Shown: positions 29,367 through 38,275, counted from the stretch's first letter. The stretch: 64,000 bases of DNA from Microbacterium sp. SZ1 (GCF_002362255.1 NZ_LPVV01000034.1:62001-126000); one strand, 5' to 3'. The notes: generated by a model from the sequence alone, not told the origin. Made by a program: numbers and translations.

Positions 29367-29431
29367 CGTCCGGCACCCTCCGCACCCGAAAGCCGGTCCG
29401 ACGCTGGACCGCACCCTGAAAGGACACAGCA

Positions 29432-30787
29432 ATGAAGCACCTTCCCTCCCCCGCCGCGCGTCGCACCGTCGCGGTGCTCGCGGCCGGCACCGTGGCCGCG
29501 CTCGCACTGGCCGGTTGCAGCACCGGCGGCGACGCAGGATCCGGCGCAGCCGGTGACGGATCGTTCGACTCGGTCGAGGCGGCCCTCGAGAAGGGCGGCG
29601 AGATCACGTACTGGTCGTGGACTCCGTCGGCCGAAGCCCAGGTCGAGGCTTTCGAGAAGGAGTATCCGAACGTGACGGTGAACGTGGTCAACGCGGGCAC
29701 CAACAACGAGGAGTACACGAAGCTGCAGAACGCGATCAAGGCGGGTTCGGGCGCACCCGACGTGGTGCAGGTCGAGTACTACGCGTTCCCGCAGTTCGCC
29801 CTCACCGACGCGTTCGTCGACCTCTCGCAGTTCGGGTTCGCCGACTTCGAGGACGACTACACGGCCTCGACGTGGAACTCCGTCACCGACGGCGACGCGA
29901 TCTACGGCCTGCCGCAGGACTCCGGCCCGATGGCGATGTTCTACAACAAGGCGGTGTTCGACGCCGCGGGCGTTGCCGTGCCCACCACGTGGGACGAGTA
30001 CTACGAGGCGGCCAAGGCGATCCACGCGAGCAACCCCGACGCGTACATCACGAACGATACGGGCGACGCGGGCTTCGCGACGTCGATGATCTGGCAGGCC
30101 GGCGGCAAGCCGTTCGCGACCTCCGGCACCGACGTCACGATCGACCTGCAGGACGCCGGCACGAAGAAGTGGACCGAGAACTGGAACCGCCTGGTCGAGG
30201 AGGGTCTCGTCGCCCCGACCAGCAGTTGGAGCGACGAGTGGTTCCGCGCCCTCGGCGACGGCAGCATCGCCACGCTCGTGATCGGCGCCTGGATGCCGGG
30301 CAACCTCATCTCCGGCGCCCCTGACGGTTCCGGCGACTGGCGCGTGGCGCCGATGCCGACGTACGACGGCACTCCGGCGACGGCCGAGAACGGCGGCGGT
30401 GGCCAGGCCGTGACGAAGCAGAGCGAGAACCCGGCGCTGGCCGCGGGCTTCCTGTGGTGGCTGAACAACTCGGAGGAGAGCATCTCGATCTTCCTGGAGT
30501 CCGGCGGCTTCCCCTCCACGACCGCGGAACTCTCCAGCGAGGAGTTCCTCGCGAATGCCCCCGAGTACTTCGGCGGCCAGAAGATCAACGAGGTGCTCGC
30601 GGCCGCGGCCGGCGAGGTCGTCGACGGGTGGAGCTACCTGCCCTACCAGGTGTACGCGAACAGCATCTTCGGCGACACCGTCGGTCAGTCCTACCAGAAC
30701 GGCACCGACCTGAATGAGGGTCTCGCGTCGTGGCAGGAGGCGCTCGTGCAGTACGGCGACGAGCAGGGCTTCAGCGTCAACAAGTAA
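29432..30787 (+). CDS. Sugar-binding lipoprotein of the ABC transporter
   Basis: This 451-residue extracellular solute-binding protein has a signal peptide with lipobox LAGC (Cys28), so it is lipid-anchored to the outer face of the membrane. The mature part shows features of CUT1 binding proteins: EITYWSWTPSAEAQVEAFEKEYPNV and GLPQDSGPMAMFYNKAVFDAAG. It would capture an oligosaccharide, probably a beta-galactoside given the following GH35 gene. GAAAGGA lies upstream. A very strong hairpin follows the stop. Confidence 0.93.
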   Translation: MKHLPSPAARRTVAVLAAGTVAALALAGCSTGGDAGSGAAGDGSFDSVEAALEKGGEITYWSWTPSAEAQVEAFEKEYPNVTVNVVNAGTNNEEYTKLQNAIKAGSGAPDVVQVEYYAFPQFALTDAFVDLSQFGFADFEDDYTASTWNSVTDGDAIYGLPQDSGPMAMFYNKAVFDAAGVAVPTTWDEYYEAAKAIHASNPDAYITNDTGDAGFATSMIWQAGGKPFATSGTDVTIDLQDAGTKKWTENWNRLVEEGLVAPTSSWSDEWFRALGDGSIATLVIGAWMPGNLISGAPDGSGDWRVAPMPTYDGTPATAENGGGGQAVTKQSENPALAAGFLWWLNNSEESISIFLESGGFPSTTAELSSEEFLANAPEYFGGQKINEVLAAAAGEVVDGWSYLPYQVYANSIFGDTVGQSYQNGTDLNEGLASWQEALVQYGDEQGFSVNK

Positions 30788-30795
30788 CACCGTCC

Positions 30796-30826
30796 GGGCC
30801 GGGCGGAGGTCTCCTCCGCCCGGCCC
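30796..30826 (+). terminator. 14-bp perfect hairpin after the binding-protein gene
   Basis: Left arm 30796-30809 (GGGCCGGGCGGAGG) pairs perfectly with 30813-30826 around a 3-nt loop. It has no T-run. Inside the operon, such a hairpin usually stabilises the abundant binding-protein mRNA or partly terminates, lowering GH35 expression. Confidence 0.75.
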
Positions 30827-30846
30827 TCCATCGAAAGCACCGCATC

Positions 30847-32595
30847 GTGACCTCCTTCTCCATCGGCGAGACCGACTTCCTGCGCGCGGGCGAGCCCCAC
30901 CGTGTGATCTCCGGCGCCATCCACTACTTCCGAGTCCACCCCGATCAGTGGGCGGACCGCATCCGCAAAGCGCGTCTGATGGGCCTCAACACGGTCGAGA
31001 CCTACGTGGCGTGGAATGCGCACGAGCCGCGCCGCGGCGAGTGGGATGCCACGGGGTGGAACGATCTGGGCCGATTCCTCGACCTGATCCAGGCGGAGGG
31101 GATGGACGCGATCGTGCGGCCAGGCCCGTACATCTGCGCCGAGTGGCACAACGGCGGGCTGCCCACGTGGCTCACGGCGGACGGGCGCCAGCTCCGCTCG
31201 TCGGAGCCGACGTTCCTCGCCGACGTGAGCGAGTACCTTCGACGCGTGTACGAGATCGTCGCTCCGCGGCAGATCGACCGCGGCGGACCGGTCGTCCTCG
31301 TGCAGATCGAGAACGAGTACGGCGCCTATGGCGCGGACTCCGCCTACCTCGAGGCCCTCGTCGCGCTCACCCGGGAGGCGGGCATCACGGTGCCCCTGAC
31401 CACGGTCGATCAGCCCACCGATCGGATGCTGGCGGACGGCAGCCTCCCGTCGCTGCACAAGACCGCGTCGTTCGGGTCCCGCAGCGCGGAGCGCCTCGCG
31501 ACGCTGCGCGCGCACCAGCCGACCGGTCCCCTGATGTGCTCGGAGTTCTGGGACGGCTGGTTCGACTGGTGGGGCGGCGTGCACCACACCACCGATGTGG
31601 CCGCAGCCGCAGCGGATCTCGACGCCCTGCTCGCCGCGGGCGCGTCGGTGAACATCTACATGTTCCACGGCGGCACGAACTTCGGTCTCACGAACGGCGC
31701 GAACGACAAGGGCCGCTATCTGCCGATCGTGACGTCGTACGACTACGACGCTCCGCTCGACGAGGCCGGCGAGCCCACCGCGAAGTTCCATGCGTTCCGC
31801 GAGGTGATCGCCCGGTACGCTCCCGTACCAGACGAGGTGCCCTCTGCCGCGACTCCGGCTCCCGAGTTCTCGGCGCCGCTCAGCCCGGTCGGGCGGTGGA
31901 CGGATGCCGCGGCGACCGGCGCGCTGACCGATCACCCCGCGACGTTCGACGCGCTCGATCACGCCAGCGCTCTCGTCCGGTACGACGTGCCGCTGCCCGA
32001 GGGTCGAGGCGGGCGGCTGTCGGTCGAGGACGTGCGCGACCTCGCCTGGGTGAGCGTCGACGGGCAGCCGGTCGGCACCCTGTCACGCACCCGCCACGAC
32101 CGGAGCCTGCAGGTTCCGGCGGGGCGCGAGCTCAGCATCCTCGTCGAGGACCAGGGGCGGGTGAACTACGAGCACAGGCTGGGCGAGGAGAAGGGTCTGA
32201 TCGGCGCGGTCACGCTCGACGGCGTCGCCCTCGACGGGTGGACGTCGACCCCTCTCGACGTCGCGGCCATCGCCGGGCGCGTGGCGCACTTCCCCGCCGA
32301 CGGTTCGACACCCGTCGAGACGCCCGCCGGACCGCTGGGGTGGGTCGGCGAGTTCGACCTCGCCTCACCGACCGACCTGTTCCTCGACACGGATCGCTGG
32401 GGCAAGGGGTATGCCTTCGTCAACGGGTTCTTCCTCGGTCGCTACTGGCGCAACGGTCCGACCCGGACGCTGTACGTCCCCGCACCCGCCACGTCGGCCG
32501 GAGCGAACCGCGTCGTGGTCCTCGAGCTCGAGCAGCTGCTGGATCCCCGGGCGGAGTTCGTCGCTCGCGCCGACCTCGGCGACACCGAGGAGTAG
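30847..32595 (+). CDS. Glycoside hydrolase family 35 beta-galactosidase
   Basis: The 582-residue enzyme would release galactose from beta-galactosides imported by the neighbouring transporter. GH35 signatures are clear: SGAIHYFRVHP at the N-terminus, WNAHEPRRGEW, GPYICAEWHNGGLP, the acid/base glutamate in VLVQIENEYGAYG (about residue 159) and the nucleophile region MCSEFWDGWFDWWGG (about 232). Beta-sandwich domains follow. There is no signal peptide, so it acts in the cytoplasm. GTG at 30847 is chosen by alignment of the N-terminus; GAAAG precedes it. It closes the LacI-controlled operon. Confidence 0.93.
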   Translation: MTSFSIGETDFLRAGEPHRVISGAIHYFRVHPDQWADRIRKARLMGLNTVETYVAWNAHEPRRGEWDATGWNDLGRFLDLIQAEGMDAIVRPGPYICAEWHNGGLPTWLTADGRQLRSSEPTFLADVSEYLRRVYEIVAPRQIDRGGPVVLVQIENEYGAYGADSAYLEALVALTREAGITVPLTTVDQPTDRMLADGSLPSLHKTASFGSRSAERLATLRAHQPTGPLMCSEFWDGWFDWWGGVHHTTDVAAAAADLDALLAAGASVNIYMFHGGTNFGLTNGANDKGRYLPIVTSYDYDAPLDEAGEPTAKFHAFREVIARYAPVPDEVPSAATPAPEFSAPLSPVGRWTDAAATGALTDHPATFDALDHASALVRYDVPLPEGRGGRLSVEDVRDLAWVSVDGQPVGTLSRTRHDRSLQVPAGRELSILVEDQGRVNYEHRLGEEKGLIGAVTLDGVALDGWTSTPLDVAAIAGRVAHFPADGSTPVETPAGPLGWVGEFDLASPTDLFLDTDRWGKGYAFVNGFFLGRYWRNGPTRTLYVPAPATSAGANRVVVLELEQLLDPRAEFVARADLGDTEE

Positions 32596-32631
32596 GTCGG
32601 CGCGCACGGTCAGGGGCGGCCGCGCTCGGCC

Positions 32632-33126
32632 TCACCCGTCGGCGACCGCATCCCAGACCGCCTGCGTCGGTGCGCTGACGCTCGCGGCGCGGATCCGCTG
32701 CCAATTGCGACCGCCTCGGCCGAACGCGGCCTGAACGTCCGGCGGCACCGCCTCGTCGGCGATGGGCTCCGCGAGCCAGTCGCACGCGCGGACGTGCACG
32801 AGGTCTACGGCATCGGCTGCGTCGTCGGTGTCGTACGCCCAGGGTCCGACGAGGCGGCCGAGGTAGGTGAGCCCGTCGACGTCTCTCGTCCAGACGAAAG
32901 CACCCATCGGCGCCTTCGCGAATCTCTCGATACGCCACGCCAGTCGGATGCCGGACTGCGCGTCAGCCTTCGTCAGCGCATCCTCCAGGGAGCGGGGAGC
33001 AGGATGCAGCCTCCCGCCGATCCCGCAGACTCCGAGCACGAGTGCCCGCTCCACCCCAGCCCCGTGCAAAACCGCATCGTCACGCGATCTCATCGGCGCG
33101 CGGTAGACGGGAGTCTCCTCGCTCAC
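32632..33126 (-). CDS. Hypothetical protein, possibly PUA/EVE-like
   Basis: I do not recognise this 164-residue protein securely. The middle has WRIERFAKAPMGAFVWTRDVDGLTYLGRLVGPWAYD, followed by HVRACDWLAEPIADEAVPPDVQAAF. That pattern (a beta-rich stretch with GRLVGPW, then WL-P-I) recalls the PUA-like or EVE-type domains found in nucleic-acid-binding and restriction proteins. The assignment is tentative. It starts at GTG 33126, overlapping the stop of the phosphoesterase as GTGA, so the two are co-translated. Confidence 0.6.
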   Translation of the reverse strand: MSEETPVYRAPMRSRDDAVLHGAGVERALVLGVCGIGGRLHPAPRSLEDALTKADAQSGIRLAWRIERFAKAPMGAFVWTRDVDGLTYLGRLVGPWAYDTDDAADAVDLVHVRACDWLAEPIADEAVPPDVQAAFGRGGRNWQRIRAASVSAPTQAVWDAVADG

Positions 33127-33620
33127 GTGACCGGCATCAGTGTCGCGTCGATCCCGACGCCGTCGATCGTCACCGTCATCATCGTGCAGACAGGCTGACG
33201 ACGGCGGTCCGTCGGCGAGCCGGGGTTGAGCAGCCGCATGCCCGACGGGGCGACGGAGTCCCAGGGGATGTGCGAGTGGCCGAAGATCAGCAGGTCGGTG
33301 TCGGCGAACGCCTCGTCCATACGCTGCTCGCGGCGCGCGGCCGGTCCGGTCTCATGGATCATCGCGACGCGCAGGCCCTCGACCTGGAACCGGGCGACCT
33401 CGGGGAGCCTCGCGCGCAGGTCAGGGCCGTCGTTGTTGCCGTACACGCCGTGGAAGACGCGCGACCGCGACTCGATCAGATCGAGGGTCTGCAGATCGAC
33501 CCAGTCCCCTGCGTGCGCCACGATGTCGGCACGGTCGATCGCGTGCAGCACGGCGTCGGGCAGCCGACGTACACGCTTCGGCACGTGCGTGTCGGCGAGG
33601 AGCAGCATCCGGGTGGTCAT
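33123..33620 (-). CDS. Metallophosphoesterase (YfcE/MJ0936-like)
   Basis: A small calcineurin-like phosphoesterase of 165 residues. The dinuclear metal motifs are all present: LADTHVP (DxH), AHAGDWVD (GD), YGNNDG (GNxD variant) and GHSHIPW (GHxH). It is a soluble phosphodiesterase or phosphatase of unknown substrate. ATG at 33620 gives the better spacing from GGAAGG; an in-frame ATG at 33626 is immediately next to it. It is coupled to the hypothetical gene downstream. Confidence 0.85.
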   Translation of the reverse strand: MTTRMLLLADTHVPKRVRRLPDAVLHAIDRADIVAHAGDWVDLQTLDLIESRSRVFHGVYGNNDGPDLRARLPEVARFQVEGLRVAMIHETGPAARREQRMDEAFADTDLLIFGHSHIPWDSVAPSGMRLLNPGSPTDRRRQPVCTMMTVTIDGVGIDATLMPVT

Positions 33621-33762
33621 CGGCATCCTTCCGAGGGCGTCTCCTCCGACTCTACGCAGGTCGATATCGGCAGCCGACCGTCACGCACGCCCAGCAAACA
33701 CTCAGGAAGGCGTAGGATCGCCCGGTGCGCCGGTATGCCGGCGTACGGATCTAAGGAGCAGC

Positions 33763-35223
33763 ATGAGTACGTCCACAGCGCCCGCGAATCCACGCTCGCG
33801 GGTCATCACCGCCAGCCTCGTCGGCACCACGATCGAGTTCTACGACTTCTACGCGTACGCCACCGCCGCCGTGCTCGTCTTCCCCGTCCTCTTCTTCCCG
33901 ACGGGCAACGACACCACCTCTCTGCTGTCGTCGTTCGCGGTGTTCGGCGCCGCCATGATCGCGCGCCCGATCGGCGCCGTGGTGTTCGGCCACTTCGGCG
34001 ACCGGTTCGGCCGCAAGGCCACACTCGTCGCGTCGCTGCTCACGATGGGCATCGCGACGTTCGTGATCGGCCTGCTTCCGACGTTCCAGCAGATCGGCTG
34101 GTGGGCCGCTCTGCTGCTGCTCATCCTGCGCCTCTTCCAGGGCTTCGCGCTGGGCGGCGAGTGGTCGGGAGCCGCACTCGTGGCAACCGAGAACGCTCCG
34201 GCGGGCAAGCGCGCCTGGTACGGCACCTTCCCTCAGCTGGGCGCACCCCTCGGCTTCATCATCGCGAACTTCCTCTTCCTCGCCATCAACTGGCTGCTGC
34301 CGCACGCCGAGAACCCGGCGCTGAAGTCCGAGGCGTTCCTGTCGTGGGGCTGGCGGATCCCGTTCCTGTTCTCGGCGGTCATGGTCATCATCGGCCTCTG
34401 GGTGCGCCTCAAGCTCGTCGAGTCCGACACGTTCAAGAAGGCCGAGAAGGTCGGCGCGATCCGCAAGCTGCCGCTCGCGACCGTGTTCCGTCACCACTGG
34501 AAGGCGCTGATCCTCGGTACGTTCATCATGCTGGCGACGTACGTGCTGTTCTATCTGATGACGAACTTCACCCTCGCATACGGCACCAAGCCCGCGTCGC
34601 TGGAGACGGCATCCGCCGCCGCGCAGGCGGCCGCCGAGGCCGCGGGCAAGGACTTCGACGCCTCGGCGTTCGCCGCCCAGTTCTACCCCGGCCTGGGGTT
34701 CGGCTACACCGACTTCGTGCTCATGCAGATCGTCGGCGTCGTGTTCTTCGGGATCTTCACGCTGCTGTCGGGCCCGATCGCCGACGCTGTCGGCCGCCGC
34801 AAGCTGCTGCTGTGGGTCACGGGTCTCATCATCGTCTTCGGCCTCACGTTCAACGCGTTCCTGCTGCCGGCGATGGACCCGAAGTTCACGGGCGCCCTCG
34901 CCCAGGCGTTCCTCGTCTTCGGCTTCATGCTCATGGGCGCGACGTTCGGGCCGATGGGCGCGCTGCTGCCGGAGCTGTTCCCGACGAACGTGCGCTACAC
35001 CGGATCCGCGATCTCGTATAACGTGTCGTCGATCCTCGGCGCCGCCGTCGCGCCGCTCATCGCGGTCTGGCTGTGGGAGCTCGGCGACGGCGCTCCCTGG
35101 CTCGTCGGCCTCTACCTGTCGGTCATGGGCGTGCTGACGTTCATCGCCCTCGTGCTCTCGCCCGAGACGAAGGACACCGATTACGAGTCCGACCTCGGGG
35201 TCGCCGCCGCCGTCGAGCTCTGA
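33763..35223 (+). CDS. MFS transporter, metabolite:H+ symporter (MHS) type
   Basis: This 486-residue, 12-helix carrier begins TTIEFYDFYAYATAAVLVFP, typical of the MHS subfamily (ShiA, proline/betaine, dicarboxylate carriers). The loop motif GHFGDRFGRKATL follows helix 2 and GFALGGEWSGAAL marks helix 4-5. An extra hydrophilic, Ala-rich loop with AGKDFDASAFAAQFYPG (about residues 285-310) is longer than usual. The substrate is unknown. AAGGAG lies 7 nt before the ATG. Its own promoter may use TAGGAT at 33713-33718. Confidence 0.88.
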   Translation: MSTSTAPANPRSRVITASLVGTTIEFYDFYAYATAAVLVFPVLFFPTGNDTTSLLSSFAVFGAAMIARPIGAVVFGHFGDRFGRKATLVASLLTMGIATFVIGLLPTFQQIGWWAALLLLILRLFQGFALGGEWSGAALVATENAPAGKRAWYGTFPQLGAPLGFIIANFLFLAINWLLPHAENPALKSEAFLSWGWRIPFLFSAVMVIIGLWVRLKLVESDTFKKAEKVGAIRKLPLATVFRHHWKALILGTFIMLATYVLFYLMTNFTLAYGTKPASLETASAAAQAAAEAAGKDFDASAFAAQFYPGLGFGYTDFVLMQIVGVVFFGIFTLLSGPIADAVGRRKLLLWVTGLIIVFGLTFNAFLLPAMDPKFTGALAQAFLVFGFMLMGATFGPMGALLPELFPTNVRYTGSAISYNVSSILGAAVAPLIAVWLWELGDGAPWLVGLYLSVMGVLTFIALVLSPETKDTDYESDLGVAAAVEL

Positions 35224-35238
35224 CGCAGCCCGCCTCGC

Positions 35239-35272
35239 GAACGGCCGCATCCCGATCGGGGTGCGGCCGTTC
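35239..35272. terminator. Bidirectional terminator between MFS carrier and HAD gene
   Basis: GAACGGCCGCA (35239-35249) and TGCGGCCGTTC (35262-35272) form a perfect 11-bp stem, extended by CCC/GGG inside. It sits between convergent stops at 35223 and 35286. Confidence 0.85.
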
Positions 35273-35285
35273 CGCACGTCCGGGC

Positions 35286-35912
35286 TCAGTGGCTGGTGAG
35301 GAAGCTCTCGATCGCGGCGATCGTCGCCGCATTGTCGCGGTGCAGCACGCCGCGGATGCCGACGGCGGCTGCCCCGTCGATCGCCGTCCGGTGGTCGTCT
35401 ATGAAGAGCACATCGGCCGCGTCGGCGTCGAGTGCTCGCAGTGTGCGCAGGTACGCCTGCGGCTCGGGCTTGGCGACACCCAGCTCGTGGCTGTAGCAGA
35501 TCGGATCGAAGATCGAGGCGAAGCCGAAGCGTCGCTCCTCCTCGTCGCGCGCTCCGTCGGCGGAGTTGGAGAGGATCGCGGTCCTCGCCCTCCCGCGTAA
35601 CGAACGAGCGTATTCGATCAGCTCGTGGTTGCCCGCGCCGCAGTACGCGTCCCAAAAGTCGGCTCGAAGGGAGATCCGCTGCTGTTCGTCGAGGTCGAGG
35701 GCCCGGGCGAGCCCGGCCCAGAACGCGCCTTCGGTGCCGACGGTGAGATCGATGCGCGGGAAGTCCGCTCCGGCGACCCGCGCGTCGAGATCGGGCCCTG
35801 CGAGACCCGAGACAGCGCGGACCCGCTCCCACCACCGCTCCTGCCAGGTGTCGTCGTCCACGACCTCCAGCACTCCTCCGATGTCGAACAGGATCCATGG
35901 CTTCTTCGGCAT
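35286..35912 (-). CDS. HAD-superfamily hydrolase
   Basis: This 208-residue hydrolase has motif I LFDIGGVLE. The second aspartate of the usual DxDG is replaced by GG, as in some phosphatase-like and epoxide-hydrolase-like HADs. Motif II is AILSNSADG, and motifs III/IV are GVAKPEPQAYLRTL and VLFIDDHRTAIDGAAAVG. It is therefore probably active on small phosphorylated or halogenated substrates, identity unknown. ATG at 35912 is preferred because TAGGGT lies 6 nt upstream (leaderless pattern). It is divergent from a small HTH gene with paired operators between them. Confidence 0.85.
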   Translation of the reverse strand: MPKKPWILFDIGGVLEVVDDDTWQERWWERVRAVSGLAGPDLDARVAGADFPRIDLTVGTEGAFWAGLARALDLDEQQRISLRADFWDAYCGAGNHELIEYARSLRGRARTAILSNSADGARDEEERRFGFASIFDPICYSHELGVAKPEPQAYLRTLRALDADAADVLFIDDHRTAIDGAAAVGIRGVLHRDNAATIAAIESFLTSH

Positions 35913-35918
35913 CCGCAC

Positions 35919-35924
35919 ACCCTA
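35919..35924 (-). promoter_or_regulatory. Putative leaderless -10 of the HAD hydrolase gene
   Basis: On the minus strand TAGGGT, then GTGCGG (6 nt), then the ATG at 35912. Confidence 0.45.
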
Positions 35925-35950
35925 TGCGATGCGACCGCCGGACCTCCCTC

Positions 35951-35994
35951 GTCAATGAATATTGACAATCGGGCATGCGTCAACGAATATTGAC
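35951..35994. promoter_or_regulatory. Paired palindromic operators upstream of the small HTH gene
   Basis: GTCAATGAATATTGAC (35951-35966) and GTCAACGAATATTGAC (35979-35994) differ at one base and are 28 nt apart. Each has inverted GTCAA/TTGAC arms around 6 nt. The first contains TTGACA (35962-35967), a perfect -35, and the second falls where the -10 should be. The A/T-rich arms are striking in this genome. Confidence 0.7.
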
Positions 35995-36025
35995 GACATC
36001 GACAGATCGTCCGTTGGAGATTCTC

Positions 36026-36232
36026 ATGACGCTCACGACAGCACACGCGCTCGAAGACCGCGGCGAACCGATCGCCGAGCTGCACCGACTCGCCGCGCTC
36101 CGCACCGAGATCGCCCGCGCCGAAGAGGCCGAGGTCCGCCGTGCGCGCAACCTGGGTTACTCGTGGCAGGCGATCGCCGGCGCTCTCGGCGTCTCCAAGC
36201 AGGCCGCCCACCGTCGCTTCGGCAGCCGCTGA
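36026..36232 (+). CDS. Small HTH protein (68 residues)
   Basis: The N-terminal half is a charged helix (ELHRLAALRTEIARAEEAEVRRARN), and the C-terminal half is a helix-turn-helix GYSWQAIAGALGVSKQAAHRRFG. Such short HTH proteins, sometimes called AsnC-like or Clp-associated HTH, are frequent in Microbacteriaceae but poorly studied. ATG at 36026 has GGAG about 9 nt upstream. The paired GTCAA-N6-TTGAC sites over its presumed promoter suggest that it regulates itself, and perhaps the divergent HAD gene or the ABC exporter that follows by 74 nt. Confidence 0.75.
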   Translation: MTLTTAHALEDRGEPIAELHRLAALRTEIARAEEAEVRRARNLGYSWQAIAGALGVSKQAAHRRFGSR

Positions 36233-36306
36233 CGCACAGCCCACCCACAGAATCCCCGCCCGCACGAAGTACGGTCGGAGTACCCCCTTTCAGAACGAGG
36301 TCACGC

Positions 36307-38202
36307 ATGTCCAGCACGGCGACGTCACGCCGACGCGGACGGGGCGCACCGCAGGACGGTCCGCGCGCCACCTTCCGCCAGCTCCTCCCCTTCCTCTTCG
36401 AGCACAAGCGCACGCTCATCGTGGTCGCCGTCCTCAGCGTGTTCGGCGCGGCGACCTCGCTCGCGCAGCCCCTGCTCGTCGGCCAGGTCATCGAGGCCGT
36501 GCAGTCCGACGCCGGCATCGGCGTTCTCGTCTGGCTGCTCATCGGGTTCGTGATCGTCTCGTCGATCATCTCCGGCTACCAGCACTACCTGCTGCAGCGC
36601 ACCGGCACCGCGGTCGTCTATTCGAGCCGCCGTAAGCTCATCGCTCGCATCCTGCACCTGCCGATCAGCGAGTTCGACGCGCGCCGCACCGGCGACCTGG
36701 TCTCGCGCGTCGGCACCGACACGACGCTCCTGTACGCCGTGCTCACTCAGGGACTGGCGGATGCCGTGGGCAGCGCCCTGCTCTTCCTCGGCGCTCTCAT
36801 CGCGATGCTCGTGATCGATCCCGTGCTGCTCCTGCTGATCGTCGTGGTCATCGGCACGTCGGTCGTGGGCGTCACGCTCCTCAGCGGGCGGATCCGCACG
36901 GCATCCACCGCTCAGCAGGAGAAGGTCGGCGAGCTGGCCTCCGGAGTCGAACGCGCCGTGGGCTCGATCCGCACTGTTCGGGCCTCAGGCGCGACCGAGC
37001 GCGAGACCGAGTCCGTGTCGAAGCTGGCCTCCGAGGCGTACGGCATCGGCGTGCGGATCGCGAAGATCTCGTCGCTGGTCGTTCCCATCGCGGGCGTAGC
37101 CCTGCAGCTGTCGTTGCTCGTGGTGCTCGGCGTCGGAGGCTTCCGCGTCGCCGACGGGGCGATCACGATCGCCTCCCTCATCACGTTCATCCTGTTCCTG
37201 TTCATGCTCGTGATGCCGCTCGCGACCACGTTCGGTGCCATCACCTCGGTCAATCAGGCACTCGGGGCGCTCGGCCGCATCCAGGAGGTCCTGGATCTGC
37301 CGACGGAGACGCAGAAGGATGCCGAGATCGCCGCCGCCGTGACGCGCGATGAGGCCGACGCGAGCGCACCCGCCATCGAGTTCCGCGACGTGCGGTTCCG
37401 GTATCCCGAGAACGTCGTCGCCGCTCGCGCTGCCGCCGAGAAGGAGGCACGGACGCTGCTCGCCGATGCTCATCTCGATCCGAACGAGGATGCCGCGGAT
37501 GCCGCGGATGCCGCGATCGACCGCGAGGTCCTCCGAGGGGTGTCGTTCGCCGTTCCACGCGGTGCCCGGGTCGCCCTCGTGGGCCCGAGCGGTGCGGGGA
37601 AGAGCACGATCCTCTCGCTCGTCGAGCGGTTCTACGACCCCACGGGTGGATCGATCCGCCTGTACGGGCACGACGCGCGCACCTATCCCCGCGACGAGCT
37701 GCGGGCGCAGTACGGCTATGTCGAGCAGGATGCGCCGACTCTCGCCGGCACGCTCGCCGACAATCTGCGGCTCGCGTCTCCGGACGCCTCGGATGCCGAC
37801 TGCGAGCGGGTCCTTCGTGCCGTCAACCTCGGCGACGTGCTCGAGCGCAGCCCGCTCGGACTGCAGGCGCCGGTCGGTGAGGACGGCGTCATGCTGTCGG
37901 GCGGCGAGAGGCAGCGACTCGCGATCGCACGCGCGCTGCTGACGGACGCACCGATCCTGCTTCTGGACGAATCGACGTCGTCACTCGACGGCGTCAACGA
38001 GCAGCGGATGCGCGAGGCCATCGACGCCGTCTCGACCGACCGCACGCTCGTGGTGATCGCGCACCGCCTCTCGACCGTGGTCGACAGCGACCTCATCGTG
38101 GTGCTGCAGGACGGCGTGGTGGTGGGCCAGGGCACGCATGCCGAGCTCGTGGAGTCGACGCCCCTGTATCGCGACCTCGCGCGGCATCAGTTGCTGGCCT
38201 AG
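36307..38202 (+). CDS. ABC exporter, fused permease-ATPase
   Basis: A 631-residue half-transporter that should act as a dimer. The six-helix exporter domain spans about residues 30-325 (FRQLLPFLFEHKRTLIVVAVLSV at its start). The ATPase has Walker A GPSGAGKST, signature LSGGERQRLAIARALL, Walker B PILLLDESTSSLD and the switch His in VIAHRLST. About 39 extra residues (369-407, Ala/Asp/Glu-rich) separate the A-loop FRYPE from the next strand VLRGVSF, where most homologues have only a few residues. Export substrate unknown; relatives move drugs, lipids or peptides. Confidence 0.9.
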   Translation: MSSTATSRRRGRGAPQDGPRATFRQLLPFLFEHKRTLIVVAVLSVFGAATSLAQPLLVGQVIEAVQSDAGIGVLVWLLIGFVIVSSIISGYQHYLLQRTGTAVVYSSRRKLIARILHLPISEFDARRTGDLVSRVGTDTTLLYAVLTQGLADAVGSALLFLGALIAMLVIDPVLLLLIVVVIGTSVVGVTLLSGRIRTASTAQQEKVGELASGVERAVGSIRTVRASGATERETESVSKLASEAYGIGVRIAKISSLVVPIAGVALQLSLLVVLGVGGFRVADGAITIASLITFILFLFMLVMPLATTFGAITSVNQALGALGRIQEVLDLPTETQKDAEIAAAVTRDEADASAPAIEFRDVRFRYPENVVAARAAAEKEARTLLADAHLDPNEDAADAADAAIDREVLRGVSFAVPRGARVALVGPSGAGKSTILSLVERFYDPTGGSIRLYGHDARTYPRDELRAQYGYVEQDAPTLAGTLADNLRLASPDASDADCERVLRAVNLGDVLERSPLGLQAPVGEDGVMLSGGERQRLAIARALLTDAPILLLDESTSSLDGVNEQRMREAIDAVSTDRTLVVIAHRLSTVVDSDLIVVLQDGVVVGQGTHAELVESTPLYRDLARHQLLA

Positions 38203-38221
38203 ACGGTCTCCCGCGGGCCCA

Positions 38222-38275
38222 AGATCAGGATCGCAACCCGAGGACAGGCGCATCCGCCGGGGATCGTCCTGATCT
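38222..38275. terminator. Hairpin downstream of the ABC exporter
   Basis: AGATCAGGATCG (38222-38233) pairs with CGTCCTGATCT (38265-38275) with one bulge. It lies 20 nt after the exporter stop and could end its transcript. Confidence 0.5.

Noticed and set aside
37488..37514. GGATGCCGC triple repeat as a regulatory repeat
   Set aside because: It lies inside the ABC exporter coding frame and is explained by the genome-wide frequent word plus an Ala/Asp-rich insertion.
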